From positions 932,501 to 996,500 of the forward strand of contig NC_091881.1 of assembly GCF_019399895.1 (NCBI RefSeq): a stretch of 64,000 nucleotides of DNA, written 5' to 3'. The notes below the pieces were generated by a model that was not told the origin of the DNA, did no database searches, and worked only from the letters and a program-made list of their open reading frames with translations. Below, piece after piece: positions 24,901 through 38,250 of this stretch. The stretch's first letter is position 1, and each line of letters begins with the position of its first letter. The position numbers were made by a program, and so were the translations under genes. This DNA is from Cardiocondyla obscurior (lineage: Eukaryota > Arthropoda > Insecta > Hymenoptera > Formicidae).

Positions 24901-27900
24901 ACTATGAATCACGATTAATTTAAGATAAGCTTGCCGTTCTTTGACTCCGACGACCGCCCGGCCCTGTATATAATGCCTCTGATGGATTAGCGCATTTTAA
25001 ATTTACAGTTCACTCATCATTCAGCACTATCATACACGATCCGAAAGCGCTTCTGACTAAGTTAATTCATTCGCCCGGATTTTAGCCGCTTTCCGATAAA
25101 AATTTCAAATCCTCTCAAGAGTAATTCACCTATGCACGACTCAGTGACCTTTAAGAGAGATTAATTCCATCATATTGCTGCTCCGCAAATCGCGTAAACT
25201 TGCGTTATATTAAGCGCCGCGACCGAATATATGAGACGACTTCTATCAATTTGTGATTACGTTAAGTACGGTGCAACTGCGTAATTTTGCAAATATTTAA
25301 ATGGATTAACCCTTTGCACTTGTAATATTCTCTGCGTAAAGACGTTATTATGCACAAGACTTGTTTTTAATTAAATTGTACATGTCGTAAATTTTCTATC
25401 ATGCCTGCATGGTATTTTTTATTTATTAAAAGATTGTATGATAAATTACTGTAATGTAACGTGCATTTATAAATAAGAAATTAATTTTTTATAAACTTTT
25501 TCCATCGCGTATGTGAGGGTAACGTAATATAAACTAATTTTATTAACATTATTTTGTTCAGATTTTTATTTTGGGCATATCAATATCTCTTGACGGTTAG
25601 GTATCAAATTAAATTTTAGCACAGATTAAAATGGACAAAAAAAAAGTTTTATCATTTATTAAAGCTTTACTTGAGTTGTATCAAAAATTATCTCTATAAA
25701 TTATTGACGTTTTTATTTATTTATTAATTTTTTTTTATTGAAACAATTATTTCTCTAATTTTGATCGCTACGACCGAGAGTGTCCGGGTTTCTAAGATGT
25801 CCTAGAAATTTATATTGATCGCTGAGATCTCAAAATAAGTTCATCTATCATCTTATACTCGGTTTGACAAAACGGCGCAGTGATATTCAGTGTCACCAAC
25901 GTCGATCGCTTATGTCACCGTCATCGTCGCCGACGACAACGTTGTCACGGCGTCGCCGACGGCGTGCCATTTATCGGTTGACCCACTCATCCTCGCGATA
26001 GAATCCGACGCACGAGTCCGATTTCCCCTGTAACCCCCGGTTTATTGGCGGCGACCCGATCATCCCTTTGTGAACCAGCCATTGTGAGCCACTGGGCCAC
26101 GTAAACGAAATTGCCAAGGGGCGACGGAGGGATTGAATACAAAAGGGAGTATAGTGTCTGGGCGTGACTGCCCGCCGATGATTCGCCACGGCCTCGTCCG
26201 TTTTCACGCTACGATTGCCGAAAAGCTGACCCCCTTCGATCGGCACTGCGTGATTATTTTTCATTTTCTTCCGCGCGACAATCCCCTTTTTATCATTAGA
26301 CATTAACATATTGCGTCGCGTTTCGAGAATCTTAAGTGACGAAACAAAAAAAAAATAATTCAACAATTTAAATATAATTTTAGGTTGATTTCATGCTTTT
26401 TCTGTATATCGATTCCTATTTTTAGTACTTGCATAAAATTAAATAATTTTTATTTTTAGTTATTAATTAGATTTCGATTTAATTAATGTTTAACTTTAAT
26501 CTTTTTATTTTTGAGTTTTTATTTAATTTATTTTTTAAATAAGCAGTCTATAATGCGCGTTAATTAGGTTATTTCATTAAAACGACAAAAAAAGAAGGGA
26601 GCGATCGATATAAATCTCGAAAGACAAACACTTGGCTGTGTACACTACTTACGGTACCTACCGCTATTCTGCCCTCGGTACGGGCCAAACCAACACCTAG
26701 GCGTGTTGTAACGCATTCGTGTAACGCAGGCGGAGTTTACCTCGAGTAACCCTACGGTACGCAACAAACCGTTGCAGCACGCTCTGCCCTTCGCCATAGC
26801 CCTGATTTCCAAGTACCGTTCAAGCTATTCCGATAGTTTTAACAGGGCGAGGCAGCAGTCCGGATTGGTTCACGGCCGGTTCTCCGGGATCGTTTCTAGC
26901 GCAAGGGAAGGCACCCCGGAGTACTTTGGGGTTACCTCGTCACACACTATGAAACCAAATGGAAATCAATCCGGGTTGCCGCCGGCTCTCCCGACCCGTG
27001 GCTTTTACAATGGATGCGGTTCCTCGGCGGTACAGTCGATACGTCGTATACGCCTAAATGTCGGAAGCGACGCAGGCTTTGTTGCAAAACGACAACCCAT
27101 AACAGCGCGAAACCGAGGTCCTATATTTTTTTTGCGGGGCTAGAAAAAATGAAACATTCAAATTTTTGAAAAAAAATTCAATTTCTATTAAAGAAAAATG
27201 GTTATTCAAAATTTTTTTTTGTTTTTTATAATATAAAAGAAAAAAAAATATGTAGAGTTGAAGAAAATTAATGTAAGGATAAGAAATGTACAATGCAAGT
27301 ATATAACTCTTTATTACAAAACCAAGAAACAGAAAAGCATTCAGAAAATAGTTACGTTTGACTTTCTTGAAAACAGTTTTATGACATTTGAAAAAGTTCT
27401 AGTTTGACTTACTTTAGCGGACGTCATGACATTGATGAGGGATCGATACCTGGCAAAGCCATATCCTCCGCATTACACATTTTACGATGAATTTAGCGAC
27501 TCGTCGCTTCGCGTTACATACGCGAGATCGCGTCGTCATGAGAAGTCCGACTGGAATTTTTGAGCGCTGTCACACGTCGAGTTCGCGCGTTTCGATAACG
27601 TCAGAAGTAACGTGACGTTGAATTAAATATCATACGTGATTTTTAGCTGATTTATGTGTCCCAAAAACGTTACCATTCTTTTCAACCTTTAAGTGTTATT
27701 GATGGGCGAAAGATAATTTATCATTAATCGCAAGATACTGAAATATTTTATAAGACGGACGTGTTGAGATTTTATTCTAATTTATGTACATTTTCTATAT
27801 CAAACTTAAAAAAAATTTTTTGAAGAGAAAATCCAGTATTTTATACGGAAATTATACATAGATATATACATTGTTTAATTAATGTATTGACGATATTAAG

Positions 27901-29875
27901 TCACCCTACAATTTTTTATAGCTACTTTATCATTTTTACTTCTCTTTGTAACTCTCCATTTTAGTTCTTATTCGCGGAGATCAGATTAAAAAAAAAATAG
28001 GGGAGGTTTGAGATATCATTGGGGGGGGCCTTCGCGCGTTATCCATATACAGACAAGTAACCCCTAGTGCGACGGTCCCCTTGCTGCCCCAAAGCGAGCA
28101 CAGGAACCCTCTTTCGCTATTAGACGTTTTTACAATGAATTCCTATTTACGGGCCTGTCAATGTGATATTTATGTTGACCGATATTGCGTCGAGCGAGTA
28201 ATTGAAATTTTCCTAAGAGCGACTCAGCGCCGAGTCAGCTACTCTCTCGCACTCGATTCTTCGCTCTCGATCCGAGACTCTTCAGCCTTTACCTGGAATC
28301 TCACCGGGATGGCTCGTTCCGTTCCGCTGGAGCATTCTCGCGCAGTCTGGCGAAATTTATACGCGCCTCCGCGTACATACATACATACTCTCACCGATCT
28401 ACCTATCCGCGTGCATGTAGATTCGCTCCCGGAAGGATAGGGAAGTTTCGACCTTTTTATCCTCGGCAGAGCGAAGTCAGGAATATCGATGAACAGTGCG
28501 GCTGAGATAAGTACAAGTAACCTTTCGTTCAGTACTTACTTGTGTGTGCCGAACGGATTTACGTACAAATTTGTATCGGTTGCCTCGCATTTTCATTGCC
28601 CACATAGTTGCGCGATTTTTTGTAATGCACTGCAAAATCCTTATAATTTGGTGGCTTTACAGAGCATTTAATATTTTACTGCTTTTAGCACAAAATACCG
28701 ACCAACAGAATTGGAATAATTTTAAACGTGTATATATAAAAAAAATCATTAATAAAACACAGCTTGCTGAAGTGTAATTTGGATAATAACAACACATTCT
28801 CTTCGTGAAATTAACATTGATTTACTTAATTGAAGATTTAAGTTTATTTACACGTAAAATTTTTATATCGAAACACTTTTAGCAGCTCGCAACATATATT
28901 TTGATGACATAATGTTGAAAAACTTTTATTCCTAAAAAGTAGAAAACGTATAATAACTGCCATAAAAAAATATTAAAATATTTAAAATACTTTTAAAATA
29001 TTTGAACATAGAGAGAAATTTACCTTATTGCATTTTTATCTAAATATGCGTTTAAAGTACATAAAATTTTTATTAGACTATTATTCAGTATTAGAGGCAA
29101 TTTGTTCTTGACATATATTTAATTATATTATAATTTACACTCGACACCAATACGATTACTTAATCGAACTAAAGTGAATTGTAGATATTTTGCATAATAA
29201 AATTTATTGCCGGAATACATTAATGAATACAGCACAATAGTCATAAATGTTCTTATTCAGACCTCGTAAATTTGTGGTGATAACATCATCGCATCGTGTG
29301 ATAGAAATAGCAATAATTTCTAGATAAAAATGACGCCTTAATATTCCACATATTTCGAACATTAAATCATTCGTGCGACGTTTTAAAGCGGACTTACATA
29401 CGGCTGGGGTGGGATATGTGAGGAGGTAAATAGAGACTATCGCTACAGCACGTCATATAAGGCGAGCTATAAATCTGACTTTATATCTGTCTTAATAAAA
29501 AAAAAAAAAGAGTACTACGTACTTAAAGAATGGATTATGCATCTCGTGCTGCGCTCATCGTTTATGTGTTTTTTATTATTAGAATAATTTCGTTCCTACA
29601 AGCCGCGACGTGTGACAAATATCGAATTTACTCAGGTGTTGGTTCTGGAAAGTTATTGGAAATTTTACTTTGAAATTCTTTAGTTAAACAATTTTTCTCA
29701 CAGATTACAAAAATGCAATTATTTTTTTATTGATATCCGAGTGGAAATTAAGAAAGTATTTATTGTCTAGTGATCTATCTTCGAAAAATAAAGTTGTCAT
29801 TATAAGAAAAAAACAAAATCTGTCTAGTATCGATCGTTTAGTCTCTGTCCAGCGCGGACCATGTTTGTAAATACA
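21951..29875. other. Intron-like or intergenic DNA, no gene recognised
   Basis: GC-rich islands occur at about 22120-22740, 25880-26260, 26640-27110 and 28020-28470, with long AT-rich DNA between. The 131-codon minus frame (25971-26366) and the plus frames of 123 and 119 codons (26772-27143, 28081-28440) are confined to islands and resemble no family I know. An eight-G run lies at 28020-28028. If exon B is real, this is its downstream intron. Confidence 0.5.
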
Positions 29876-30170
29876 AGATATCTATTTTTTGCCGCGTACT
29901 AGTGTACTGTTGTTGTTCTGACCTTACGCAAAGCTCGCTCGACTGTCGAAAGTGCCGAATTCGCTAAGCAAACCGGTTCTCGCTGTCCGCCGCCCGCGCG
30001 TTCTCCACCTTGCGAACTTGGAGCGTGAGATCTGCCGGCCAGATGTCAACACACGCACGTGCTCACACTTCCGCGGCGGTCGGCGAACCCAGCGAATTCG
30101 GCAGTCGAGCGTTGCGTAAAGTCAGAACGCGCAATAAGACTAGTACGCGATGAAAAACGTTTAGATATCT
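29876..30170. repeat. Imperfect ~295-bp palindrome (foldback or MITE-like)
   Basis: The arms match block by block in inverted order: 29876-29884 with 30162-30170, 29893-29903 with 30139-30149, 29915-29931 with 30112-30128 (one mismatch), 29936-29945 with 30102-30111, 29955-29965 with 30091-30101, and 29987-29993 with 30073-30079. Small indels separate the blocks and about 80 bases lie at the centre. No ORF or transposase is inside. The shape suits an old foldback or MITE insertion. I could not find a convincing target-site duplication. Confidence 0.6.
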
Positions 30171-33100
30171 AGTTTTTCTAGCTCGTTATTAGTCAGGAAT
30201 AATTATCTGATACCTAGTACGTTTTTAGTATTACATTTCAGTCTCAGTGCTGAACAGTTTTGCTAGACAGCCACGAGATGAGCCACGAATTCGCTAGCTA
30301 ATTATTAAGTAACGGTGAGAATCAATTTCCACTCGGGTTACTTGTTATCGCGCATAAAATATTACGGGTTTTATGTAATTATTAAATCAATATTATAGAT
30401 TTGTTTTAATGAATTTATAGTTTATTACTCTTGAAATTTGTTAAAAAAAGAAAAGAAAAAAATATTTTTACGATAAAGATTAACTGTAATCTGCTAAAAA
30501 TTAATCGTTACGATAATAGAGTATATCACTGGCACGACGTCGGTTTATTGCCACTTGTATCGAGCTATCCATTTAATCACGCAGTGCATCATGGCGTAAT
30601 AATGGCGCATCGTATCGTTGCGCTACGACGTATTCCATTAATTAAAAATACGGGTCTTCTTTTTGCTTTCGATATGCGCCGCCTCGACCTAAGCGATGGC
30701 TATTAATCAACGCAAAGACGATTTTGCATCGGCTCGTTATCTTCACTGTACAGGAATTCAGCATTGTCATTTACGGTCATCGACCATACGATGCGAGCGC
30801 GATACGATCGCGATAAAATTATTCTCGCGAGAATGTGAAAAATATTTTTGATGTGAAAAATTGTACGGTATTTATTATCGAAGAGCAACTGATAAGTGAA
30901 ATTTATTCCGTTTTAATATTTTATATTAAGCTAAGCGCGAATTTATCTGCCCCGATTTTCTATGCATTCTTCGAAATATCTCGATAGATTGCTATTGGAT
31001 TATTTATTCGTATAACCGATAACAAAATGGCACATACATTCTGTACATTGAATAATCGGAAAAGAAATCCAATAATATCTTTATTTAAAACATTCGTATC
31101 GATTCTGCTTTTATGTGGATTATATGTTATTGAATACACTGAAGAATGTGGTCGGCCGATTACCCGAAAAATCAATTATCGGTCGTGCATCGTGGCTTCT
31201 GCATTAATATGGATGAAGGCCGATGCCCTGTTGCAATTGATTGCAACGGGGGTACTATATGAAGTAATTGTTGAAGGATCAATATGCGAGTATCGTGATA
31301 GAAACAAGACTGTCTGTAACCGATCTTGTTTCATCGTAATATTACATGTAAGGAAAATAAGTTTTTGTGTTGCTGAAAGGGAAATCTTTATTGACTTTTA
31401 TTTATCGCAAATATAATCGTAGCTGTCAGTATGAAAAATTGTAAGCACTTTTCTTTAAATATTCAAGTAATAAGTATAGGAAATGTGGATATTTTTACAT
31501 ATGGGTTATAAATGCGCATTCGCGTATGTGTGCTCGCGAATCCAGTTGACACAGTTATAGTTAATAATCAATTTACGTATACGCTGCTTGTCGCCGGATT
31601 GAATTTATTCAAGCCTTACACTCGTGAAAATTTTACGGATACGTGGAATACCGTTCAAATATTTATTTGTGATAAGTAATTAATTATAAACAGTAGCCAA
31701 TAAACAATTTTAAAATTAATTATTTCAAGAAATGTTTTGCAATATAATTCGCGTCGGCAGGGTCGAAAATAATTTAAACTCGAAATAAATAACTTTTGCA
31801 CACTCGGTATCTACTCACTGTAAATCGTTTTTTTTTTTTTTTTTTTCTCCATATAAATATTTTCCTACAAAATATTGCGTGCGTGGAGAGTTACGCCGTA
31901 ACTTAAAATTCTATCGTCAAATTTTTGGCATTTCCACATTAAATGGAACTTTAAATCGTCCATTTATTCGTCACGCTATAAGCTTAACTTAGGAGACCAT
32001 AAAATATAGAATATATTATTGCTATTTGCTTAACCATCCACCATGATGGAGTCTGATTTGTGTGACATGCAAAGCCAATTTTACGAAATATAAAATATCT
32101 CTGATTTTTATATGAAAGGGCGCTTTTATATAAAACAAATAAGTATTTTGTTTGATGACTCTTTTGATTATTTGCAAATAAATTAGGTTATAATCTCGTT
32201 AATTGATCTATAACATAAATTAGGAAAGCTTATTAAATTACAAAGTGTATAATATATGTTTTTGTATTTTAAAAGAGAACAGAGAAAGAAATTGTCATCA
32301 AAATTCTAATACAATAATTTTGAAAATAAATTGATACGTTTTAACTTTGTAGATTTTTTACACATAAATATTGTTTAATTGAATGAAGTGGAAATTTATA
32401 AATTTATTTTAAACTGTGGCATATTCAAATTTGTATTAGAATATTTTACGTACAGAAAATTTATATAATATACATACATATACGTAGCGCCTGAATTTTA
32501 TTTATTAACTCGTGTTTTACATGTGTTATTTAGTAATTACTTACGTGGTAAAACACTTATTTTTAAAATTTTAACGTGTGTAAAATATTTTTACGTACTA
32601 AAGATGCTTATAGTATACATGAAAATCGACCATTTGTCTCACTGTGTTTCGCGATTTTACAAAATTCTCATTCGATTGCCAACCGCGAGAACTGCGACGA
32701 AAAATAGTCGCAATACCGCAAGAAACAATATCACGACGTGTTATAAAGTGTAAAACGATGTCGCATATCGCGGATAATACACTGATATACAGCCTCGAGA
32801 AAGGGGGACCCCGATTTTTATATTAATCTCTCCCCATTCATAAGCTTACTGCGGCTCACGATAGGTATACGGGGTGGCACTGGCAGGAAATTAGAAATTT
32901 ATTGACTTCGCTCGTGTATCCGGGACGTTGCTTCGAGGTTACGCCTTTAATCCCTTCGTTTACGAGCATCGCCATTCCATAAAGCACGATAGACGTATCG
33001 ATCCTTCCATAAAGTACGACGTATCGTTACCAAGAGCTGATTAATAATAGATGCGATTGTGAGTATTGATGTCCGTTCACAGTCCGACAACATTCTTAAT

Positions 33101-36100
33101 TCGACATTTCGCTTGAAAAAATTTATTTTTCCAAATATCTCTAAGACTATTATTATAATTATTAACTGCTTGATACACTGCTCACTTTGATTTAGTGTTA
33201 CCTACGGACATTGAATAGATAGTAATTGATACGTAACGGGCTGTTATTGTATGTTTAATGTTGAATGGATGAATTTGCAGAATACATTTAACGCTTTTAA
33301 TTGCGGTAAATAATCTATAGCAAAAGCATTAATTAAACGGTTTCGTATCGTTCGCAATTTAACATGGTCTGCTTGATACGCATATCCGATAGCGACGCAA
33401 TCAATTGTGGAATATTTTGATTCGCTTATGCTTTTTGAGATTAAACATTAACATATGTTTAATTAAAGAAATTGAAAGAGCATAAAATGAAATAAATAAT
33501 ATATCGCGAAAGCATGTAATGAAAATTATAGGAGTAACGTAATTTTTTTTTTTTTTTTTTTTTTTTTAGTTACTTTTAAAGAGAAGAAATATATATATAT
33601 ATATTCGGCAGCGGTGCGTTAAAACAAGGCGATTGAATTGCTCTTTTAATAATTCCAAACACCGAGCGCATCCCAACAACACAAATATTGGCCTTGCCTT
33701 TTTTATTTTTTTTCTATCACATAGCCTGTTTTACGACTGACAGGCTTCCCATTACTGTTTCCCGCACCGCGACGAAATTGTTCGGCTATTCGGTAAACGT
33801 GACTCTTTATTGGAAATTTTCTACCTCCGATTAACGCTCGCCAGCTCGCTACGAGCTTCGATGAAACGGGAGGAAAGGAAAGAGGCGAACGTATCACGCG
33901 TCGGCCCCGTTTTATCTCGAAATCGGCAGGAACGCTGTAAATTAAAGTAAACGCTCCGAGGGTATATCTTCTTGTATACTTAAATCATTCTTAGGATATA
34001 TATCCGATACCTTGCTGCCACTGAGAAAATACAAATGTACAAGTTGTAGGCAGGTGCACTGTCGATGCATCAATATTTTCTGCTTCTTTTTGTTTTATAT
34101 TTTATTTTTACCATTAACTTGCAGTACAGCGATACTTCTAACGAGTACATGTATTAATATTAGTGTATTAATATTTTTATTAATTTTAACTATGGTTGAT
34201 GCACAGTGCAACCATCTGTGTTGCAAGAAACGCTTGTTTGTACTTTATTTCCCTTTTATTATTTTCCACACATTTTTCTATGATACAGTAGCTCGGATTC
34301 ATTCACTGAAATACCAGTGCAAAATATACACCTTATTCTTACGTTCCATTGCGCTTTCGCGTTCGAAAAGCTACTGGAGCGGAAGACGCGTGAGCGTAAA
34401 ATACAATATTCGGGCTTGTTCGAGATCGTGTAATGTAATCTGGGTGTAAATCGCGATGGTGCGCTGCGAAATGCGAGCGCGGGGGCTGCTGCCGCTTGCT
34501 TGCTCGCTTGGCGTTGCAGTTCACGTATGTAGAGCAAGTGGCAGCGTTCCAAATCTCGCGAGTACGTGGGATAAACATTTCCGCCATAGGACAACCGTTT
34601 CCAGGGAATGTGCGCTCGATGATATGTCCCATAAAAGTATCAGTCCACCCGTGGGTATCTTGTGACAGTTTTTGCTTGCCAACTGGCAAATACATTTGCA
34701 TTGAACAGATCCGCCAGGGAGAATTTTCTCAGAATTATATCGAAAATAAGGGAAAATTAATTTCTTCTGGGTAAGATTACTCTCTTTGACATTAAATTGT
34801 CTTTATTATCTGATTATTGTTATTAATAAAAAAAGGGGCGACGTATTTATATAGTTTCTTCTTCGATTTTTAACAGTTATTATTCTCGGATAATTAGATT
34901 CGTGGATGACATTGACATTTGGAAATTATGTTCAGTTCGACGTTCATCGAATTACGTGGTAATGAATCGATATCTCAGATTGAGCATGTAGAATAGATAT
35001 GATTAATATTCAACGGAAATTCGACATTCGACGTCTATTAAATCGATTTTTGTTCAAATATTGATACATTGTACGCGGTTTTATGAAAGAAAACTTACAT
35101 TAATCGTTTATTACAATGAACTACAGTAAGCAAAAAAAATTTTTTTTTTTTTTTTATTAAGGGAAAAAATGATCAAGAGATATGTCAGTGAAAATAATTT
35201 TGAACAATATGTTACGTAAGTTAATAGTATTACAACATTTGAATAATTATTAACCGCATTAATTTGCTGCAATATAAATTAATATAATTTTATTAAAATT
35301 AAGTAAATTTCGAGACACGTCAACTGTAAGCTTGCATCAGAATTTAGGAGACATGTACTGGTCCACGGATGAACTTGAGTACTTCGCGGGCACTAATCGT
35401 ACTAACTGGTCATGATCGGCAAACTTTTCGAACGATTCTCGTCCCTCGTTGGCCGACCGGGCGATTCGATGAACGTGGGAACGACCGGCTCGTGCAACTA
35501 ATGGAATTATAGAACGACGATTCTCCGCCGATTTCGTATCGGACTTAGGAACTCGAGAACGGTATCCCACGAATACGATCGACGAAACTTTTCAGACTCC
35601 CTCCACTAGAGTTTTGACATCTCGGTAATGCCGCGTATATCTGCGCATTCTGTCCTCGGAGGGTGATTAAAAATTTACTTCTCCAATGAAGTTTCGGTAG
35701 CAATTGGCAGTTTTGTAAATGTATTCAAGTAATATAATTGATTCTCAACGAAGCGTAATAAAATATTTCCAAAATTATTTTCTTACAGATAGTAATGCAA
35801 CGATAAATTAATTTCTTTTATTACATTTACTTTTTATTTTTATATAGTTTTATTTTTATAAACGGAATAAAAATTAATGAGATAATAAACGTTAAAATTA
35901 ACGTGAAACGTGGGCAGGTCTTAATTATTCTTAAAACACGCATTTATTAAAATGTCAGATAAGGTTGGCAAGATATCGCAATATCATTTACACTCTAATC
36001 AACGTTCAGGAGGGTGTTCAGGTGACCAGTATAACGTTCGGTTCTAAAATTCACACCTCCCGTTAGCACCGGGGATCGTTACCGGCACGGCCGACGTTAT

Positions 36101-38228
36101 CTAGGGCACGCATCTCCCGTGCTAATGCAATACAGTGCTGGTGTGACGATATATCGGTCGGGTAAAAATATACGAGTGTTCTAATGGGCGCCAGTCGTAG
36201 CAGGATCTACCTAGGGGTGAGAAACCGGAAAGTCCGCGTGTATAGCCCTGCGTCCGGTGCGAGTTGGCCTGTATTTTTGTTTCTTTCCGAAGGGAACGAA
36301 AGGATCGAATGAAAATCTGACGAGAAAAAAAAATGGGGACAAGGTCTTCTCGAACCGACAAAAAGACAGCATGTGTCTGGGCTTGTTAAAATATTGCTCC
36401 GGTAACGGTGCTCTTCTTTTTACCGTTTGGACCTTTAAACGTATGGATATTCGAAAATAAATCTCGTAAGCCTTCTCTTTCTTAAACGGTATTATCCCAG
36501 TTTGACACGTCGTAATTAATTTTTTAGCGATAAATAAATTGGCAGTTATAGTCTTATTAAGTTGATAAAAAGAAAAATTGACTTGAAATTTATTAGAGAA
36601 TATTAGAGTTCGTAGATAATATTTTGAATCACACTGTAGGATAGTATTCTTGAACATAGTGCTTAAGCTCAATGTAACCACAGCAGCAGACATCGCACTT
36701 GCGGTATACTCGAATGAATCGAATCGAAGCCTCAGGCTTCCTCTTCTCGACCTTCGTTAGGTATAGTTAACGATTTAGCAGATTACGTTTAGGGATAATG
36801 TCGCACCGCTGTAATAACTCATTTGAACGCGCACCCATGCGGCGCACAATGTATAATTGTTTAAAAATTAATTATTTTCAATTTCTTTCCTTATTTTCAA
36901 TACAGGTAAAATTATTTTTACTTTTCATATTTTTAGTGGAAACTTAATAAAATTGATTTGACTATTAAATCTTAAATAAAAAATTTATTAAAATATAATT
37001 AATTTAGTATTGAATAAAAATTTAAATATATTATTTACTCGCATTCTTGAGCTTGATTTGCATGAAGTAACTTCTTTTAGTTCCCTGTGATTTAAAAGTT
37101 ATTTTCGCAAAAGAAAAATTAATTTCGCAAATAATTTATGTGTGACATTTATCAAATACGTCATAGGGTACTCTGTAGGATATTATGTCACGCCACAGAC
37201 ATCTAGTGAAAAATTGGTTTTCGTTACGGTCCGTACAACAATAACTTCATTCAATTTTCTCTGCTAATGCAGGCTAAGAACATACTGACCTTTCATCGGG
37301 AATCCAAGAAAAATCGCCGAACTGCGTGACGTAACTGGGCATAAATGGCCCTCGAACTTTCGAAACTGAAGTCGTAATTTTTACCTGCCGAGCCCGTATC
37401 TAACAAAGTTGGTCTCGTGTTGGTGCGATAGAAAAAAGAAAGAAAAAAAAAAAATTCTGAAAAGAACCGACAGTTGCAAGGTCAGGTTGAAATACTTGAA
37501 CGCCTACCAAAAAAATTTCTTTAGGTGTGGAACCGTGAACGCGCTTTCAAAATTTCAGGGTTATCGAACACGAGATTGTAGCTGCATAATTAGCGTGCGA
37601 ATAGTTAACGTGCTCAAGTTTTTTTTTTTTTAATTCGGGACTAGACGGGTTCGTTAGTGCGCAAATATGATCGATGGCAGTATGACAGCTCTCTCGGGAC
37701 TTGCGAAATTCGTTTGTTCCGGGATGTAACGTAATGAATTGATAGAGTGCTCACGACACGATGCGTATCTGTACAAGCTATATGGCGGATACTTGTAAAT
37801 TAATGCAGACGAGTAAAATACGAATTTTATTTGCGACCGTAAAATGTTACGTTGTAAATTACAAAGTGAAATTTTATCTCAGAGGTAATATCGATAAATT
37901 ATTTTTGCAATAATATTAACCTGTTTATGGCAACAGAATAAAGCGCGAATAAAAACTTTTTTTTTCGCGGATGTAAATTTTATTTATGCAGATTTTTATT
38001 AATATGAATATGCACAATTTTTGAATTTTTGTAAATGTGACAAAAAACATTTTTTTCTATACTTGATTATTAAATCAATGTACTAAAACATTTAATTATA
38101 CTTATTATCCAACATATCATATTATATCATATGAAGTAGATCATGGTCTATGAGAAGGACCAAGTTTTAAGGCATTTGTTTGTTTCGCGTTACCAAAATC
38201 AAAACGCGCAAGATCGACAGTCGTTTTT
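30171..38228. other. Mostly AT-rich non-coding stretch
   Basis: GC-richer patches lie at about 34360-34680, 35340-35640 and 36010-36260. An ATG-started 129-codon frame at 31027-31416 has a hydrophobic stretch near residues 18-34 but no recognisable family. A 145-codon hydrophobic frame at 34012-34449 begins with TTG, not ATG. Neither is accepted as a gene. Poly-T occurs at 31828-31846 and 33543-33567. Confidence 0.5.
32975..33026. repeat. Two-copy direct repeat around TTCCATAAAG
   Basis: TTCCATAAAG then C or T then ACGA occurs at 32975 and 33005, each followed by ACGTATCG (copy 1 ends 33000, copy 2 ends 33026). Copy 1 carries a four-base insertion before that suffix. The units are 30 bases apart. 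This could be simple duplication or a pair of binding sites for a homeodomain-type factor (CCATAAA). Confidence 0.6.
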
Positions 38229-38250
38229 TAAGTATTGACGTCAATACTTA
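38229..38250. promoter_or_regulatory. 22-bp perfect palindrome centred on a CRE
   Basis: All 22 bases equal their own reverse complement. The central eight (38236-38243) are TGACGTCA, the consensus CREB/ATF dimer site, and are flanked by AAGTAT and ATACTT. A symmetric extension of 7 bp on each side beyond the core is unlikely by chance. No promoter is recognised closer than about 3.6 kb (41891), so an enhancer role is only a guess. Confidence 0.45.

Noticed and set aside
31027..31416. 129-codon ATG frame with a hydrophobic N-terminal stretch
   Set aside because: It is the least unlikely of the ORFs because it stays open in fairly AT-rich DNA, but it has no homology I recognise and no paired splice or promoter signals. 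Conservation would be needed to revive it.
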